Assembly: GCA_007922305.1 (NCBI GenBank)
Contig: ML677374.1
Span: 10,419,369-10,483,368 of the forward strand
DNA length: 64,000 nucleotides
DNA from: Dermatemys mawii
Lineage: Eukaryota > Chordata > Testudines > Dermatemydidae
Direction: 5' to 3'
In this document: positions 44,816-56,936 of the stretch, one piece after another
Numbering within the stretch: the stretch's first letter is position 1
How the letters are laid out: each line of letters begins with the position of its first letter
Notes under the pieces: generated by a model
Database searches by the model: none
The model's input: only the letters and a program-made list of their open reading frames with translations
Told to the model about the DNA's origin: nothing
Position numbers and translations under genes: made by a program

Positions 44816-47800
44816 TTGCTTTACTACTAACAGTGAGGTCTTGTGTGGGAGGGTATCAGAATGAGTCTATCAAACTTCCATCATAAAGTTTGGTTCTACT
44901 GATTGGGACACGTAGCCAGAGGCCTCTTGTGAGACAGACACTTTCGGCTGGCTGCCCACTGAAGGGGAGAGACTCATTTCTCTCAAGTTGGCAGAATGAC
45001 TATGATCGTCTATCAGTGACAGTCATTTCTCAGGGAGAGTCACCGTTTTAGTCCCACAGTGCATTATACCTCATTGTTAGAAACAAGTAGGAATTGTTTT
45101 CATAATACAAGTGACAATAGGTCAGTTGAAGAAATTCCAAGGCTAGGAATAAAGAATCAGTTTCACCAAGAGATTCTTCATTTAATAACCATTATTTCTG
45201 CTAGCCGACTTCCCACTGTGTAACCTAAGTTGCAGAGATGGATTTAATTAATCACCTACAAACGTGTCAAAAGCAATTCTAATTCCCACCCCCTCCAGAA
45301 ATGGCAGGAAGTGAAAGATAATTGAAAAAAACAAACATACCCTCCTGTGACCTGTGGTCAAAGGCCTATTCTAATTAGTGGTTGGACTAGAAAGGATATT
45401 TCTGATACCATAGAACAATCTTGAGCATGAAGCCTCACTGCAGGGTTAAGGTGACTTTTCAATGCAGCTGCTGGTAATTTGCACACATTTGCCTCTCTAT
45501 CTTGTTCAAACTCCAGTTTGCCTCTATTAGTCTTTCCTGGGTGCACTGAGCTCACAGAGCCAATCACCACCTAAGCAGAACACACAGGGAGATAACGTCT
45601 GTGTTCCAAGTGCTGAGGCTCAGATGTTCTTCTCAGTTCTGAGGAGAGAGGGGAGGTAAACCAAGATTTTCAACCTGAGACGTTTCGGCTACAGACTAAA
45701 AGCTGAGTATGTGAGAAGCTGGCAATGACTGACTTCCAGAGGCTTTTGAGACCAGAGTGCTGTCTCAATGGAGTTGATACGCTCAAAGAAACATGAGAGT
45801 GCAAAAGGGGAAAACCCCTGTTACTACTATAGGTTAACTAATCCCCTGCATGCCGGGGCAGAGGGTTTTTCCTTACAGGATTCTCTCTAGCTGTAAGCTC
45901 ATTTGCTCACAACAGAGCAAAAAACCACAGCCGTCCAATGTATTTGTGGAAGGACAACTTAGTGATACAATTTAATCTTCCCCAGGAACGACACTCTACT
46001 CTTCAGCATCTATGGGCAGGGCTCTTTGAATGTGTACAAACAGCACCAGCAAAGCGTATATAGTGATATCTGACAGCACCTCGTAGGCCCAAACGTTTTT
46101 CACCATCAGAGGAACTCCAAGGGAACAGGGATGGGAGAAAAATAGCGAGAATCCAGACACTGCAAACTACATACACAGCTATGATACAAACACCCAGACT
46201 TCGTTTGGGGAAGCCAGAACTAGAAACTTTTTCATCAGCACCATAACACAGGCTACTACTCCAGGAGCTCAAAGAAAATTCCCTTAGCTGCACTTAATAA
46301 TAGGTCCCATATCCTATATCCCAGCACTTAATTTTCATCTCTGTGATTGCTAGGAAATTATCCTGGATCGCTCTGAGCCATTATTCACAAACTCTATCCC
46401 TCTCCTCCTTCCTTAATAGAAAATTAATCACCCAACAGGAAATAAGTGCTGAAGAGCTTCAAGTGGGTTAGAGCAGAATAATGTATTAAGAAGTTCAAGA
46501 TGTTCGCTCTTGCTTCATCTTTCCATACCTTCAGCCTATGACACAGGCCAAGTAAGCAGCTGTTTTGAGGTATCACATCTAAGGCGGGACCAGAATGGTG
46601 CTCAGACTGTGATGGCTACTCATCAGGGCTCCCCCGCAGTGAACTTTCTGCCCACGTTGTCCTTTCTCTGGTAGGGTTTGTCCATTTCTGATGAGTCATA
46701 TGTAGCCTTTGGTTTTCAGATATGCATGAGGTGCTAGATATAAAGGGTTCGGTGCCTTTGAGGGCTGCAGGAGACTGAGCAGAGACATGGACCTCCTACT
46801 GGAAGAAGAATTAGTTTGATGGCTTGCCAAGGTGGCCAGTAAGTAGATGATGGGATGTGGGTTATCCAATCTCGTGAGTACCTAGAGTGTCAATGTTTTA
46901 GGACTGGCTCTGCTGACAAAGGGGCTCTGCTGGAGCAGACCGTGCACTAACTTGCACCTACTGAAAAGCTGGCCCTGGGAAGAAAAGTGCTGTAGCAGTC
47001 GGCCTGTTTGCTTGAATGCTGGTGGATTCACTCAACTAGGCAGGATTACTGGAAAAACCTTCAGTGCAATGCAAACAGAAGGAAGTGCAGGCAAATTAAA
47101 TGCCTTTTGTTGAGCTAAAGGTTCATTGGTGTAACTCCAGAGTGAGTGCGTATTTATGGGGACTGTCATTTAAGAACTATTTCAGCTTGATGCTGTTTGT
47201 GGCAGATAAAGCAGTTGACATTATGCCTATTCATCGCTGACACTCAGGGAAGATTTGGGCTTTCCTGTGCCCGCCTGCCTGCCTGAGTGAGAGCTGTCAG
47301 CTTTGCTTTCCATGATTCGCTAGGAACCCTGGGCTTTTCCCTCCCTGCTCTGATTGACAGGGTCACTTCATGTACACTGAAGAGCAGCCAAACTGGGATG
47401 ATAAATAGCCTGAAAAGAGCATCCATTTTGTTGTTCATTTCCACTGAAAAGTTACCTGGTCCATCGGATGGGAAAGTTTGGGACAAATTCTCTTTTTGTT
47501 ATTCATGCCATTGATTTCAGCATGGAAGTTCTGATGTGACAGACAGCACAATTTGACTTAATTGGTTTAGTGTTATATATTTAATCTGTCTCCTTTGATA
47601 TTTTCTTGCTTGGGTCTTTTCTAACTGGGGGGAAAGGAGGGAAACTCCAATTTAACAGATAGTTAAATCAATTCAATTAATTCCCTTAATCAAATGTTCT
47701 AGATTACAACTGACTGCTGCAGATTAGTGCCTATAAAGCAGAACAAAGAAACAAACAAATTCTGCTGATGTCATGTTTTTCTACAGAATAACTTCACTCT

Positions 47801-48160
47801 GAGTGGAATAAGAGTCAGTACATTGCAATGCTCTGAAATCAGAGAGACTTCCATTCTACTTTCTGTATCAAAATCCCTTCTAAACCAGTTCTGCTGTACA
47901 TTCATAAACAGAGCAGAAAGGAAGCTGTTACTTTATGAGTTCTTTGTTTCTTTTTAACATCCAAAGCATGGACTCAAGCCAAAACCATGGATCTGAACAT
48001 CCCTGAACTTAGGGGAAGGTTGGATCCACTACAGAACCTAGTGGTACATCCCTGTTATGCAATCAGACCTAGTCATTCATTCCCTCTCCATTTGACACAA
48101 ACCTGCTGTTCCACCGATGAAATGTAAGATAGGGACAATTTAATACACTGATATCTATAT
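44816..48160. other. non-coding, no gene recognised
   Basis: Few recognisable repeats. 47.50-47.72 kb is AT-rich with several TAATT-type motifs and no transposon signature; it could be a regulatory element, but nothing here proves that. Confidence 0.45.
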
Positions 48161-48350
48161 CACATTAACCTATAAATGTTAACCTATTAACCTATAATAA
48201 CTAACCTATTAGATATTAGATATTATTCTAATTAATAATAGATTATTTAATTATTAATAATCTATTAATAATAATTGTAGATATTATCTAATATTATTGA
48301 ATTAATATTGTTAGATATTAGATATTAACTAACCTGTTAGATAACTAACA
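48161..48350. repeat. AT-rich block of direct and inverted repeats
   Basis: TTAGATATTAGATATTA occurs identically at 48209-48225 and 48311-48327. TAATAGATTATT (48236-48247) and AATAATCTATTA (48256-48267) form a perfect 12-bp hairpin with an 8-nt loop. Variants of 'aactaacctnttaga' occur near both ends. Composition is over 80% A/T by eye. Confidence 0.8.
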
Positions 48351-50817
48351 GCCATTTTGTGGCACCGTATACTATTAAAATTTGCTTCCAAATGGCCTAG
48401 AACTTTATTTTGTTCAGTGGACATACAGTTATCCTTCTCCTGCTGGATGAAGTTCTCTCTCCTGCACATGGTGTTTTTAACTCATGACGGATGACTCACA
48501 GTCCCTTCCTTCTGTAACATCACGGCCTGTTCTCACAGAAGGAACGAGTGTGTTTTCATTAAATCCTTTATATGGTCACGGAATGCTGGGGCAGAACAGA
48601 CATTGCAATACAAACGGCATGTGGTTAAAAAGCAGTAAAAGACATTTTTGAAAAAGGATACCTTTGATCTGTGCCACCGTGTGTGGTTGGTCTTAAATTG
48701 CAAAAATATAGGGTACTTCCAGGGTTATCCATGTTGAAAAGCTCAGCAGTCTGTATCTACTGAGAACTCGCAGTTGTCCTTATGCTAAACCCTACTTACT
48801 GCCTCTCAAATCTATACAATTCAGACAAACCTACACCAAAAGAACAGGCCTTACCACTTGATCTAAAAGAGCTGTATGTATTATGGGCCTTATGGCATAC
48901 CTTTGAACAGCTCCAGCTCAGAGCAGAGGATTGTGGTATGCAAATACACTAGTTGATTATAGTACTAGATTGAGTTACACTAGTCCAAGAGTCATAGAGA
49001 ATCCTACAGTTGGGATGGTTCTGTGAATGCTCCTGATATACTGTTACAAAATGCGTTCATCCAGTACTCCAGGTCACTAAGCCATATTAGAGGGGACCAT
49101 AATACAACAACATTATCTGGACTTGCAAGAAACTCTAGGCACAGAATTGCCTCTAGCTGTGTTGTAACTGAGCTGAAAACTAACATGGGAAACTAAGTGG
49201 ACTAATCCAAATATTCTGTCTGCTGTCAAAGTATGACACGAAAATCAAAAACACTAGCATGGTTCAGCAGTTATGGAAAATGGGTTTCTCAAGAAGGCGT
49301 TAACAAAAAGGACTTTGATGTAACCGTCCAGCCCTGGTCGGATTACGAAGCCATATACAGAACAGCAGCAGCCAAGGAAGCAGTTCCAACAATGGGATAA
49401 CCCCACTTCACAAAGTCTCTCAAATGCTGTAAGATGGTACAAAACAAAGAACTGTACAGGGAGTCATTGGGGACAGAACAGCCAGGAGACAAACAATGTT
49501 TGTATCCATTCTGCTTATAATAAGGCACAAAGTCATCTGCTGTCAACAGGAACACACCAGAGCTACTACCCAACAGACTTAATGAGACTGAGTTTAAGGG
49601 GACAAAGGTGACAAGAAGTACACTCTCAGGGATATGTACTGCCATTGTTGTTCCTACTCCCCAGTTTACAAATTCACAGCAAAATAGAGAAGGCAACAAC
49701 TATTTGCTGTTATCCATTATAATTTGTTTAATCTCTTTAGCCTCTTAGGAGCAGTTAAAACATTAGGTGAACAGGTGTAAGGATAAACTACTGTCCCCTC
49801 TGGTAAGGTGTCTAGAATGACATGTTCCCCTGACAGGTCACGTTGCATTGCAGCCATGTTCTCTTACCACATTACCAGTCCCTGTTACCTCAAGACATGT
49901 GAGAGCTGTGAAATATTCACTTTCTGCATGATATTAGAAAGAGAGACCCTTTTTTATAGCCACCAAATACGTCTCCTCAAGCCTATGACAGGTTGTCAGG
50001 TGCTAGACTTAACAGATATCTTTTCTAGAAAAGTAAAATAACGTTAAAAGTTGCACAGCCAAAGAAAGCGTTAATTGCAGCTCAGCTGTCAAAGACCTGA
50101 GCTCCTCATCTGCCACCATCATCAGAAAGATTTCTGTGCAGTAGAAGGAAATGGAACAGACTGTGCTGCAAAATTATCCCCACACCAGTCAAATGTGAAT
50201 ATTGCTGCCCATTCTGTATTTAATGTCAGTCTTCTGGCACCACAAAGGTAGCAGATGCTGGTTGGGGTAATTCCAGACACGTGGGCCTGACACACAGTCT
50301 ATGTAACAATGGAATCTCTATGGTGCAAACCCAATAGATCAAGTCCTGCCCTCAGGGACACCCATCCCGTCATATTGGTTTCAGTGGGGTTGCCCAGGTG
50401 TAGGACAGAACAGGATTCGGCCCATTACACAGCTTATCTCTAGAAAGGAAAAAATAAGGATCCTATTCTGCCTTCGTTTGCATGGGTACAGATCCCATTA
50501 ATGCCATTTACCTAAGTAGAGCACAATAGCTCCTATGGAAGTAAGCAAGGGTAGAGCTGGGCTCTCTAAGACTTTCACTGAAATCCTGGCTCCTCTGAAG
50601 TCAATGATAAAATGCCCATTAACTTAAATGGGCTAAGATTTCACCCCTTACGCTGAATGGTTAGGAACCAGCCTTTAGTGCTGAGACCACAGGTTGGAGT
50701 TGAGGCAGGTAGGTTTGTATTTACCAGACCAGATGCCCACCCTTATTAGAAGAAATACGGCAACGTTGCAGTTTCACTATTTTTAGCCGAGGTGCTTTGG
50801 GCCATTCCTATGCAAAA
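48351..50817. other. non-coding, no gene recognised
   Basis: No gene or clear transposon ends. The overlapping minus-strand frames at 49.25-49.70 kb are in two phases and have no domain. Around 50585-50645 is an old 'tctgaagtcaatgataaaat' / 'taaatgggctaagatttcac' repeat motif. Confidence 0.45.
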
Positions 50818-50963
50818 GTCAAGCACAGTGGTTTTCATCCGGTGGTCTGTGGACCCCTGGGTGTCCCCAAACCACATCTAAGGTTTCCAGAGGAGTTCAC
50901 ACCTCCATTTAAAATGTTACAGGGTCTGCAAATGAAAAAAGGTTGTGAACCACTGACCTAGCA
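50818..50963. mobile_element. hAT-like MITE, 130 bp, decayed target duplication
   Basis: Element 50826-50955 starts CAGTGGTTTTCATCC and ends GGTTGTGAACCACTG (inverted ends, CAGTGGTT core intact). The flanks GTCAAGCA and ACCTAGCA match at 5 of 8. The interior 'tggtctgtggacccctggg' is typical of this reptile and amniote MITE. Confidence 0.7.
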
Positions 50964-51711
50964 ATCTGTAAAAGGCAGTAATGGATCTCTATGGATTTTG
51001 CAGGTTTGTCTAACATTTTTCACAGTGTTCAATAATAATAATACATTACTGATGATGTCAGACAGCTGCTCTACCAGGCCTCCAATTCCTCCAAAGGATC
51101 TTCGGCATGTGCCATCAACCACCATACCTAGGAGCTACATGTGTCTGTTGGTAAACTGCGGCATTTCACAGCATGCAGTATATCACATGTGGAAATGAGT
51201 GATACTGAACAACAGATCGTAGCTTTTCTGGAAGGTGGTTCCCTTCCATGTGGTGCTATTTAATGTTGCAAAATAGTTTCCAAACATTTCTGCCAAAAGA
51301 CAGAAAATATTCCATTTTTATGTGTTTTGGCTGACGGCTACACATCAGACAAAATCTAATACAAACACCAATAAATGGTTGACTTTGTGTAAGACGTACT
51401 TTACCAGTAGTATGATGTATACTGTATATACACTGTACACACACACACATCCTCAGATGGGCGTAGCTCTCTTGAAGTCCCATTTACAGGGGATCCAGTC
51501 CATGGTGTTAGCAGTGGGATAGACCTGCAACAAATGCAGGGCTACGTAACAAAAGGAATGTGTTTAGGATGATATACCCGCCTCAGAGAAGGAGACAGCC
51601 ATCTAATTCATGGCTCCCTAGACAGAGCCGCCTATATGCTCATAGAGTGAGAGAGAAACACAAAAAGGTCTCAGAAGGGTTAGGGTTTAGAAGACACACA
51701 CAATATATACT
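50964..51711. other. non-coding, no gene recognised
   Basis: Contains a short (CA)n at about 51437-51450. No gene recognised. Confidence 0.5.
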
Positions 51712-52110
51712 AGAGCCCTGCAACCTGACAGGACCTGACTACAATGTCTGGTTCAGGCTGGATCAGAAAGTCACCTGATTCTCTTGGGCCTGGTGGTCTC
51801 TCCTGTCCCACCAGCGGAATTGGCACAGTGGTGGCTGCAGGCCCTGCCCCTGGCAGCCGCCGTCACCCCACGGGGCTATGCGTGCTGTGGAGTGACTGTG
51901 CCCAGGAGTGGCAGCACTTCTCACTCCACAGCCTGCACATAGCTTAGCGGGGGCGGCGGCCAGCAGGAGTGGAGCATGCAGGAGGCAGCAGCGATGCTGG
52001 CACAGGTCCAGGCAGAAGGACTGGGGTCAGGTCGGGCTGGAAAACAACTCAACCCCCTTGGGCTCAGTCTGGGTCAAGTCGACTTGTGTCCAGTTCAGGT
52101 CAGGCTTAAA
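51712..52110. mobile_element. GC-rich transposon-like repeat
   Basis: Starts 'agagccctgcaacctgacag' and includes repeated 'caggtc' and 'gggtcaagtc' motifs with a GC-rich middle (gcgggggcggcggccagcag). 'AGAGCCCTGCA' resembles a hAT terminus, but a right end was not located. Open frames across it follow from low stop density in GC-rich DNA. Confidence 0.35.
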
Positions 52111-54472
52111 AGTTAGGCCAGAGCAAACCGTAGTCTATACAAGTAGACTTCACCACAACACAACGTAGGGGCTGCTGGCTCCATCATTTTATCGCATGAG
52201 AAAATAAGGAGGAAAATGGACCATGCATAATTAATGGTCTTATTAATATGGTATGATGTTGTCCAATTAAAATATAACCATGCAAATCATTATTGCTACT
52301 GCTGTTATGGAATTGCAACAAATCTTATACGAAGTATCATACATGGCCAGAAAGGGTTAAACAGCTTGCAGGCTGAATGATCCAAAGCCAACCTTTAACA
52401 TCATGTTAGAAAGGTATGTGAATGGTAATTAGGCCCATTCTATGGCTACAGAGGCTAGAGAACAAAAGCCTAGTGTTTACCCAGGACTGTATGGTTAAGT
52501 GGATGCTAGAACACTGTATAAAAAGGCCCTGATCCTGTTTATCTCAGATATGCTTAAGCTTCATCAGGGGAAGTTTGAGTCACAAGATTAGATCCCAGTT
52601 AAACTGGTACAACCTGGATATGATACTGGACATTGGACTATAATCTATGAACTAAATTCTAAAGAAACTCTTTGCAACTACAAAGTTCACCATCTCTACT
52701 ATGTATCTGAACCTCAAGAATTGAATTCATGTCTGTATGTATATTGATCTTTTTAACCTATACTCACTCTCCCTCTCTTTGTTTTTTTAATTAAATTTTA
52801 GTTTAGTTAATAAGAATTGGCTATAAGCATGTATTTGGGTAAAATCTGAGATATTCATTAACCTGGCAGGTAATGTGTCCGATCCTTTGGGATTGGGAGA
52901 ACCTTTCCTTTTATATGATGAAATAAGATTTTCAAAAATCTTCATCATATTTGACTTGGATACCTGGATTGAGGCCTGAGGCTGCATTACTTTAAGGGAA
53001 CTATGTTGTTTGAACATCTGCATAACCAGCATAACCAGTATTTATGAACAGAAGCTGTTTAGTGCTAGCTTGGTAAATCGAAGTATTAAAATTGTGCACC
53101 AGCTTTGGGGTTTGTCTTTGCAGTTCACCCTAACTGAGTAACTACAGTTGGCCCCGACTGGGACCCCAGTCACAGTCCCAATTAAATCCCTTTAGTGTAA
53201 TTTGTTTAGTCCCTGCTCTGTCAGGTCTGAAAGGGATCGATCAAGACAAAGGGGGGTGGGGGGGCAAACACAGCACGTCTGACAGAAGAGCTGTCGTGTT
53301 CAGAATGAGTTACCAAACCTTTGTATCATCTCTGCACAGAGACAGCGTGTGACAGAGTCTGGCAGGTTCGTTAAGAGAGCTAATAAAGGCGCTTAATCAG
53401 TCAGAGCCCAGCACCTAAAAGAGGAAATGACGAGAACAAGACAAAGGACAAAAGCTCTCCTTGGGGAGATGAACTATTGTCTCTGCAAAATCACTGGGCA
53501 GATCACTAACAATGACCCAGTGAGAGACTTGCTTGTTTTGACTTGCTCATCCTTCCCTTGCTTTCCCCTCTTCATCCCCTTACTTCCTGAGCCTTAAATG
53601 CAGTGTCTTCCCCTTTGTATCAATCCAGGCCTTCTTGTCAGATCAGATCACCCTCTGTCACTGCAGGATCAACTGGTGTCAGCTTGAAATCCACTGGCAT
53701 TCCCTGCTATGTCACTAAGCCACGTCTTCTACACAGATAGGCTTTTAGACTTTGCGTTGCCTGGGAGCTCCGTGCCTTCACTACTAACAACCGAGGTCAG
53801 GAAGGGAGAGAGCAGTCATCGGGCACAAATTACTATACAATTCTTACGGCAGCCACTTCATATTTCCAGGGGAAGTTTTAGTCTGGCTGAAACGTGAATG
53901 GTTAATGGTAGCCGCATAGCAGCGTGCACAAGATCAACTGCTAATCTCCAGTTCTCTCCAGGCAGATTCTCTCAGAAGTTTACTGTAATAAACTTTTATG
54001 TGGAGCCTCGAGTGCATTTAGAGCGATTGAACGAAGAATTAAAAAAGGGGGCTGCACAAAATAAACTACAGTATTGATGATGCTACGGGATACACAGAGG
54101 AAAAAGTTATGTAGAGCCCCTGCAGGTGGGTAGTGAGACCAGAGTTTGTATTCAGTACACACACTGGCAAATTAGTTGCCTCCTGCCCGCAGCATGCTTG
54201 CCATTGCCCAAGGAAACACAGCTCTGTGTGTAACAATCACAGAAATAGCAGGGGCAGCTAGACAGAAAGGCCTAATTACAGATTCCTATTCCTCCACACC
54301 TACCTGTAGCTGGCTGTCTTTCACCCTCTCTGTCTCATACAGGATATTAATGAAGAAAAAGAGAAAATCCATTCAGCAGGCACAATTCTTTTTCATTGTC
54401 CTTCCACTGGAAGCAGATCTGCATTGACAGCTGAGGACGGACTGTTGCAGCACCTGCAAGTTCTCCTTATTT
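52111..54472. other. non-coding, no gene recognised
   Basis: Includes a G-rich run near 53250-53265. The stretch 53.33-53.57 kb has no repeat signature and contains motifs such as AACAATG. No gene recognised. Confidence 0.45.
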
Positions 54473-54902
54473 TTTATCACCAGAGCCGTCCCTTGAGTAG
54501 GGTGCATCAGGGGGCCCTGCGCTTTGATAAAATCGGGACTGTCCCGATATTTAGCCTTTTGCCCCACGTCCCGACCGATGTACAATCTGGACACCATTTG
54601 TCCCGATATTCAGGTGAGGAGGCAAATGAGGAGGCAAGTGGCAGGTGGGAGGGGGTGAGGAGGCAGGTGGAGAGCAGCGGGGGGGCAGATGGGAGAGGTG
54701 CATTGAATGGATGTTGAGGAGATTAATGGGGTGGCAGGCAGTGGGCGAGGAGGCGAGTGGCAGGGGGGAGGAGGGTGAAGGGGTAGACGAACAGTGGCAG
54801 GTGGGCAGTCGGGGAGGCGCGTTGGATGGATGGTGAGGAACTCGAGGGGAGGCTGATTTGTCCCAGGCTCCACAACCCCCTAGGGATAGCCCTGCTCATC
54901 AC
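54473..54902. mobile_element. hAT-like element, 414 bp, carrying a purine-rich minisatellite
   Basis: Element 54481-54894 with left end CAGAGCCGTCCCTTGAGTAG and inverted right end CAGGGCTATCCCTAGGGG. The flanks TTTATCAC and CTCATCAC match at 6 of 8, a probable decayed 8-bp duplication. The segment 54527-54612 contains 'aatcgggactgtcccgatat', similar to the interior of the MITEs at 11.85 and 28.58 kb. Confidence 0.7.
54612..54840. repeat. purine-rich imperfect minisatellite
   Basis: Irregular repeats of 'gaggaggcaagtggcaggtg' and 'gaggtgcattgaatggatg' type. The same order (gaggaggc, gtggcagg, ggcagt or ggcaga, aggcgcgttggatggatg) repeats about every 100-120 bp, suggesting an internal duplication within the hAT element. 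Confidence 0.65.
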
Positions 54903-55489
54903 CTAAACCTTGGGAGTAGTTTAGGGTTTTCTTTTGCAGAGGTTCGCTCTCAATTTGTTTTTTTAAGTCCTGCCAAAATTAGGAATGGGACACTAAAAGG
55001 TCATTCCCACTAACAACAAACAGCTGTTTAATCTTTGCACGTTGAGCTCTTACATCAAATCAGCCTTTTTTTTTTTTGTTTCAGTAAAAATAACTGTCCC
55101 AAGAATGACAGAGGTGTTCCAGCATAGTAAGGAACAGTCTGACCCTGAGAGAGAATTTCCAAGGAGATTTTGACGTGGAAGCTAACTGGGCAGCAGGGAA
55201 GACCATTTATTTTTTTACACTATAACGAAATGCATGACTAGCACTTGTTAGCTGTATTCCCTCTTTGAAGTACTGCAGTGATTTCAGGGCTTACTTTACT
55301 ATACATGACAGTGAATTCAGAGAATATGACATTCATATTCAGGCCTCGCAGTTGTAAAAGTTTGATGTTCAAAGTCATTATTTTACCGGAACCTTGGCTT
55401 ACAGGAGAAACTCAAAAAGGTCCAAGCTAATTTTTGGGGACTTTGGTTTTGGACTCTTTGGAAGGAAACCCCTTTCCCTTCAGTTTTGT
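54903..55489. other. non-coding, no gene recognised
   Basis: Contains a T12 run near 55065-55078. No gene or element recognised. Confidence 0.5.
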
Positions 55490-56002
55490 GACACTGCAGG
55501 CTACAGCTAACTATTTATACAAAATGGGGAATAACTGGGCTAAGTGACAGTACTGCTGAAAAGGACCTGGGTTACAGTGGATCACTAATTGAATATGAGT
55601 CAACAATGTGATGCAGCTGCGAAAAAGGCGAATATCCGTCTGGGCTGTATTAACAGAAGTGCGGTAGGTAAGACTCTACTCAGCACCACTGAGGTCTCAG
55701 GTGGAGTATTAAGTCAAGTTTTGAATGCTACACTTTAAGAAAGGTGTGGACAATTGCAGAAGAGTCTGGAGTACAGCAACAGAATGATAAAGGGTTTAGA
55801 AAACAAAACATGACCTAAGAAAAAAAGCTAAAAAACCCCCCTTCATATATTGAGCCTTGAGAAAAGATGACCAAGGGGGGGACATAACAGTTTTCAAATA
55901 TGTTAAGTGGCTGATATAAAGAGGATGGTGATCAATTGTTCTCCATGTCCACTGAAGGTAGGGCAAGAAGTAATGGATTTAATCTACAGCAAGGGAGATT
56001 TA
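55490..56002 (+). mobile_element. CR1 LINE 3' region, first part of an interrupted copy
   Basis: 'ataactgggctaagtgacag', 'aaggacctgggttacagtgg', 'gagtcaacaatgtgatgcag', 'agaagagtctggagtacagc' and 'agaagtaatggatttaatct' are CR1 landmarks near the end of ORF2 and the 3' UTR. The element is broken exactly at a TTA by a Harbinger-like insertion. Confidence 0.9.
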
Positions 56003-56705
56003 GGCCTTGGTTACACTGGCACTTTATAGCGCTATAAAGCCGCCAGGAGCGCTATAAACTCCTACCCGTCCACACTGGCAAGGCACGTAGAATGCTATAA
56101 CCTCGAAGTTATAGTGCTACTGGTAATCCACCTCCACACGGGGAATAAGGGCTGTAGCACTCCCGCTGTATCGCTATGGCGTGAATGTGGACACCCACTG
56201 CGCTACAAGTGATCTCTTGAGATGCCTGGAGCCATTTAAGGCAATTGACGTCTCTTCCCTTTGTTTTGAACTCGACTGGAGGAATGCGGAAGTACCTTTT
56301 CAGAGTTTCTCTCTTAACTGGGCAGATAAGCAATGCAAATGTTTACGGAGGGAGCCTGTGTGAAATACAAAGACTGCTAGTCTTCTCTGTCGAAGGACAC
56401 CTACTGACAAGCTCTCAGAAGGACAAACTCTCTCCCTCCGCATACACACAACACGTTCCCCCTCATCCGCCTCGTTTGAAAAGCACGTTGCACCCAGCTG
56501 AATGCTGGGATAGCTGCCCATAATGCACCACTCCTCGTGCTGCTGCAAGTGCCGCAAATGTGGCCACGCTATACCGCTGGCGGGTCTCAGTGTGGCCACG
56601 CTATACCGCTGGCGGGTCTCAGTGTGGACACGCTATAACGCTATCCCTATTGCTGTATACGAGGATAGCTATAACCAATACCGCTATAAACCTGTAACCA
56701 TGCCC
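56003..56705 (+). mobile_element. Harbinger-like non-autonomous element, 703 bp (copy B), inserted in CR1
   Basis: Ends GGCCTTGGTTACAC and CTGTAACCATGCCC, with TTA at 56000-56002 and 56706-56708, the 3-bp duplication expected for PIF/Harbinger. Removing the element and one TTA restores a continuous CR1 'gatttaggttagatatt'. It is the full-length reverse complement of copy A at 27888-28549. The excess length is partly explained by a 32-bp tandem duplication at 56561-56624. No transposase frame. Confidence 0.9.
56561..56640. repeat. 32-bp tandem duplication, about 2.5 copies
   Basis: A unit beginning TGGCCACGCTATACCGCTGG spans 56561-56592 and repeats at 56593-56624; a third, partial and diverged unit (TGGACACGCTATAACGCTAT) follows. 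It lies inside copy B of the Harbinger-like element. Confidence 0.9.
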
Positions 56706-56936
56706 TTAGGTTAGATATTGTAAAAACCTTCTAACTATTAGGATAGTGAGGTATTGGAATAAGTTACTGAGGGAGGCTGTGGAATCCCCATCATCGGATG
56801 TTTTAAAGAGAACGTTAGACAAACACTGGTCAGGTATGGTCTAGATAAACTTGGTCCTGCCTCAGCACGGGGGAATGGACTAGATGACCTCTTGAGGTTC
56901 CTTCCAGCCATACATTTCTCTGATTCTGTGTTCCCT
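56706..56936 (+). mobile_element. CR1 LINE 3' end, second part of the interrupted copy
   Basis: 'taaaaaccttctaactatta', 'gaataagttactgagggagg', 'ctgtggaatccccatcatcg', 'tggactagatgacctcttga' and 'ggttccttccagccatacat', ending 'tctctgattctg'. A textbook CR1 terminus with the short ATTCTG-type tail. Confidence 0.92.

Noticed and set aside
51744..52168. GC-rich plus-strand frames resembling a short exon
   Set aside because: Lies in a repeat-like GC-rich block with no splice signals.
54610..54873. Pro/His-rich minus-strand and Gly/Glu-rich plus-strand frames
   Set aside because: Translation of the purine-rich minisatellite inside a hAT-like element.
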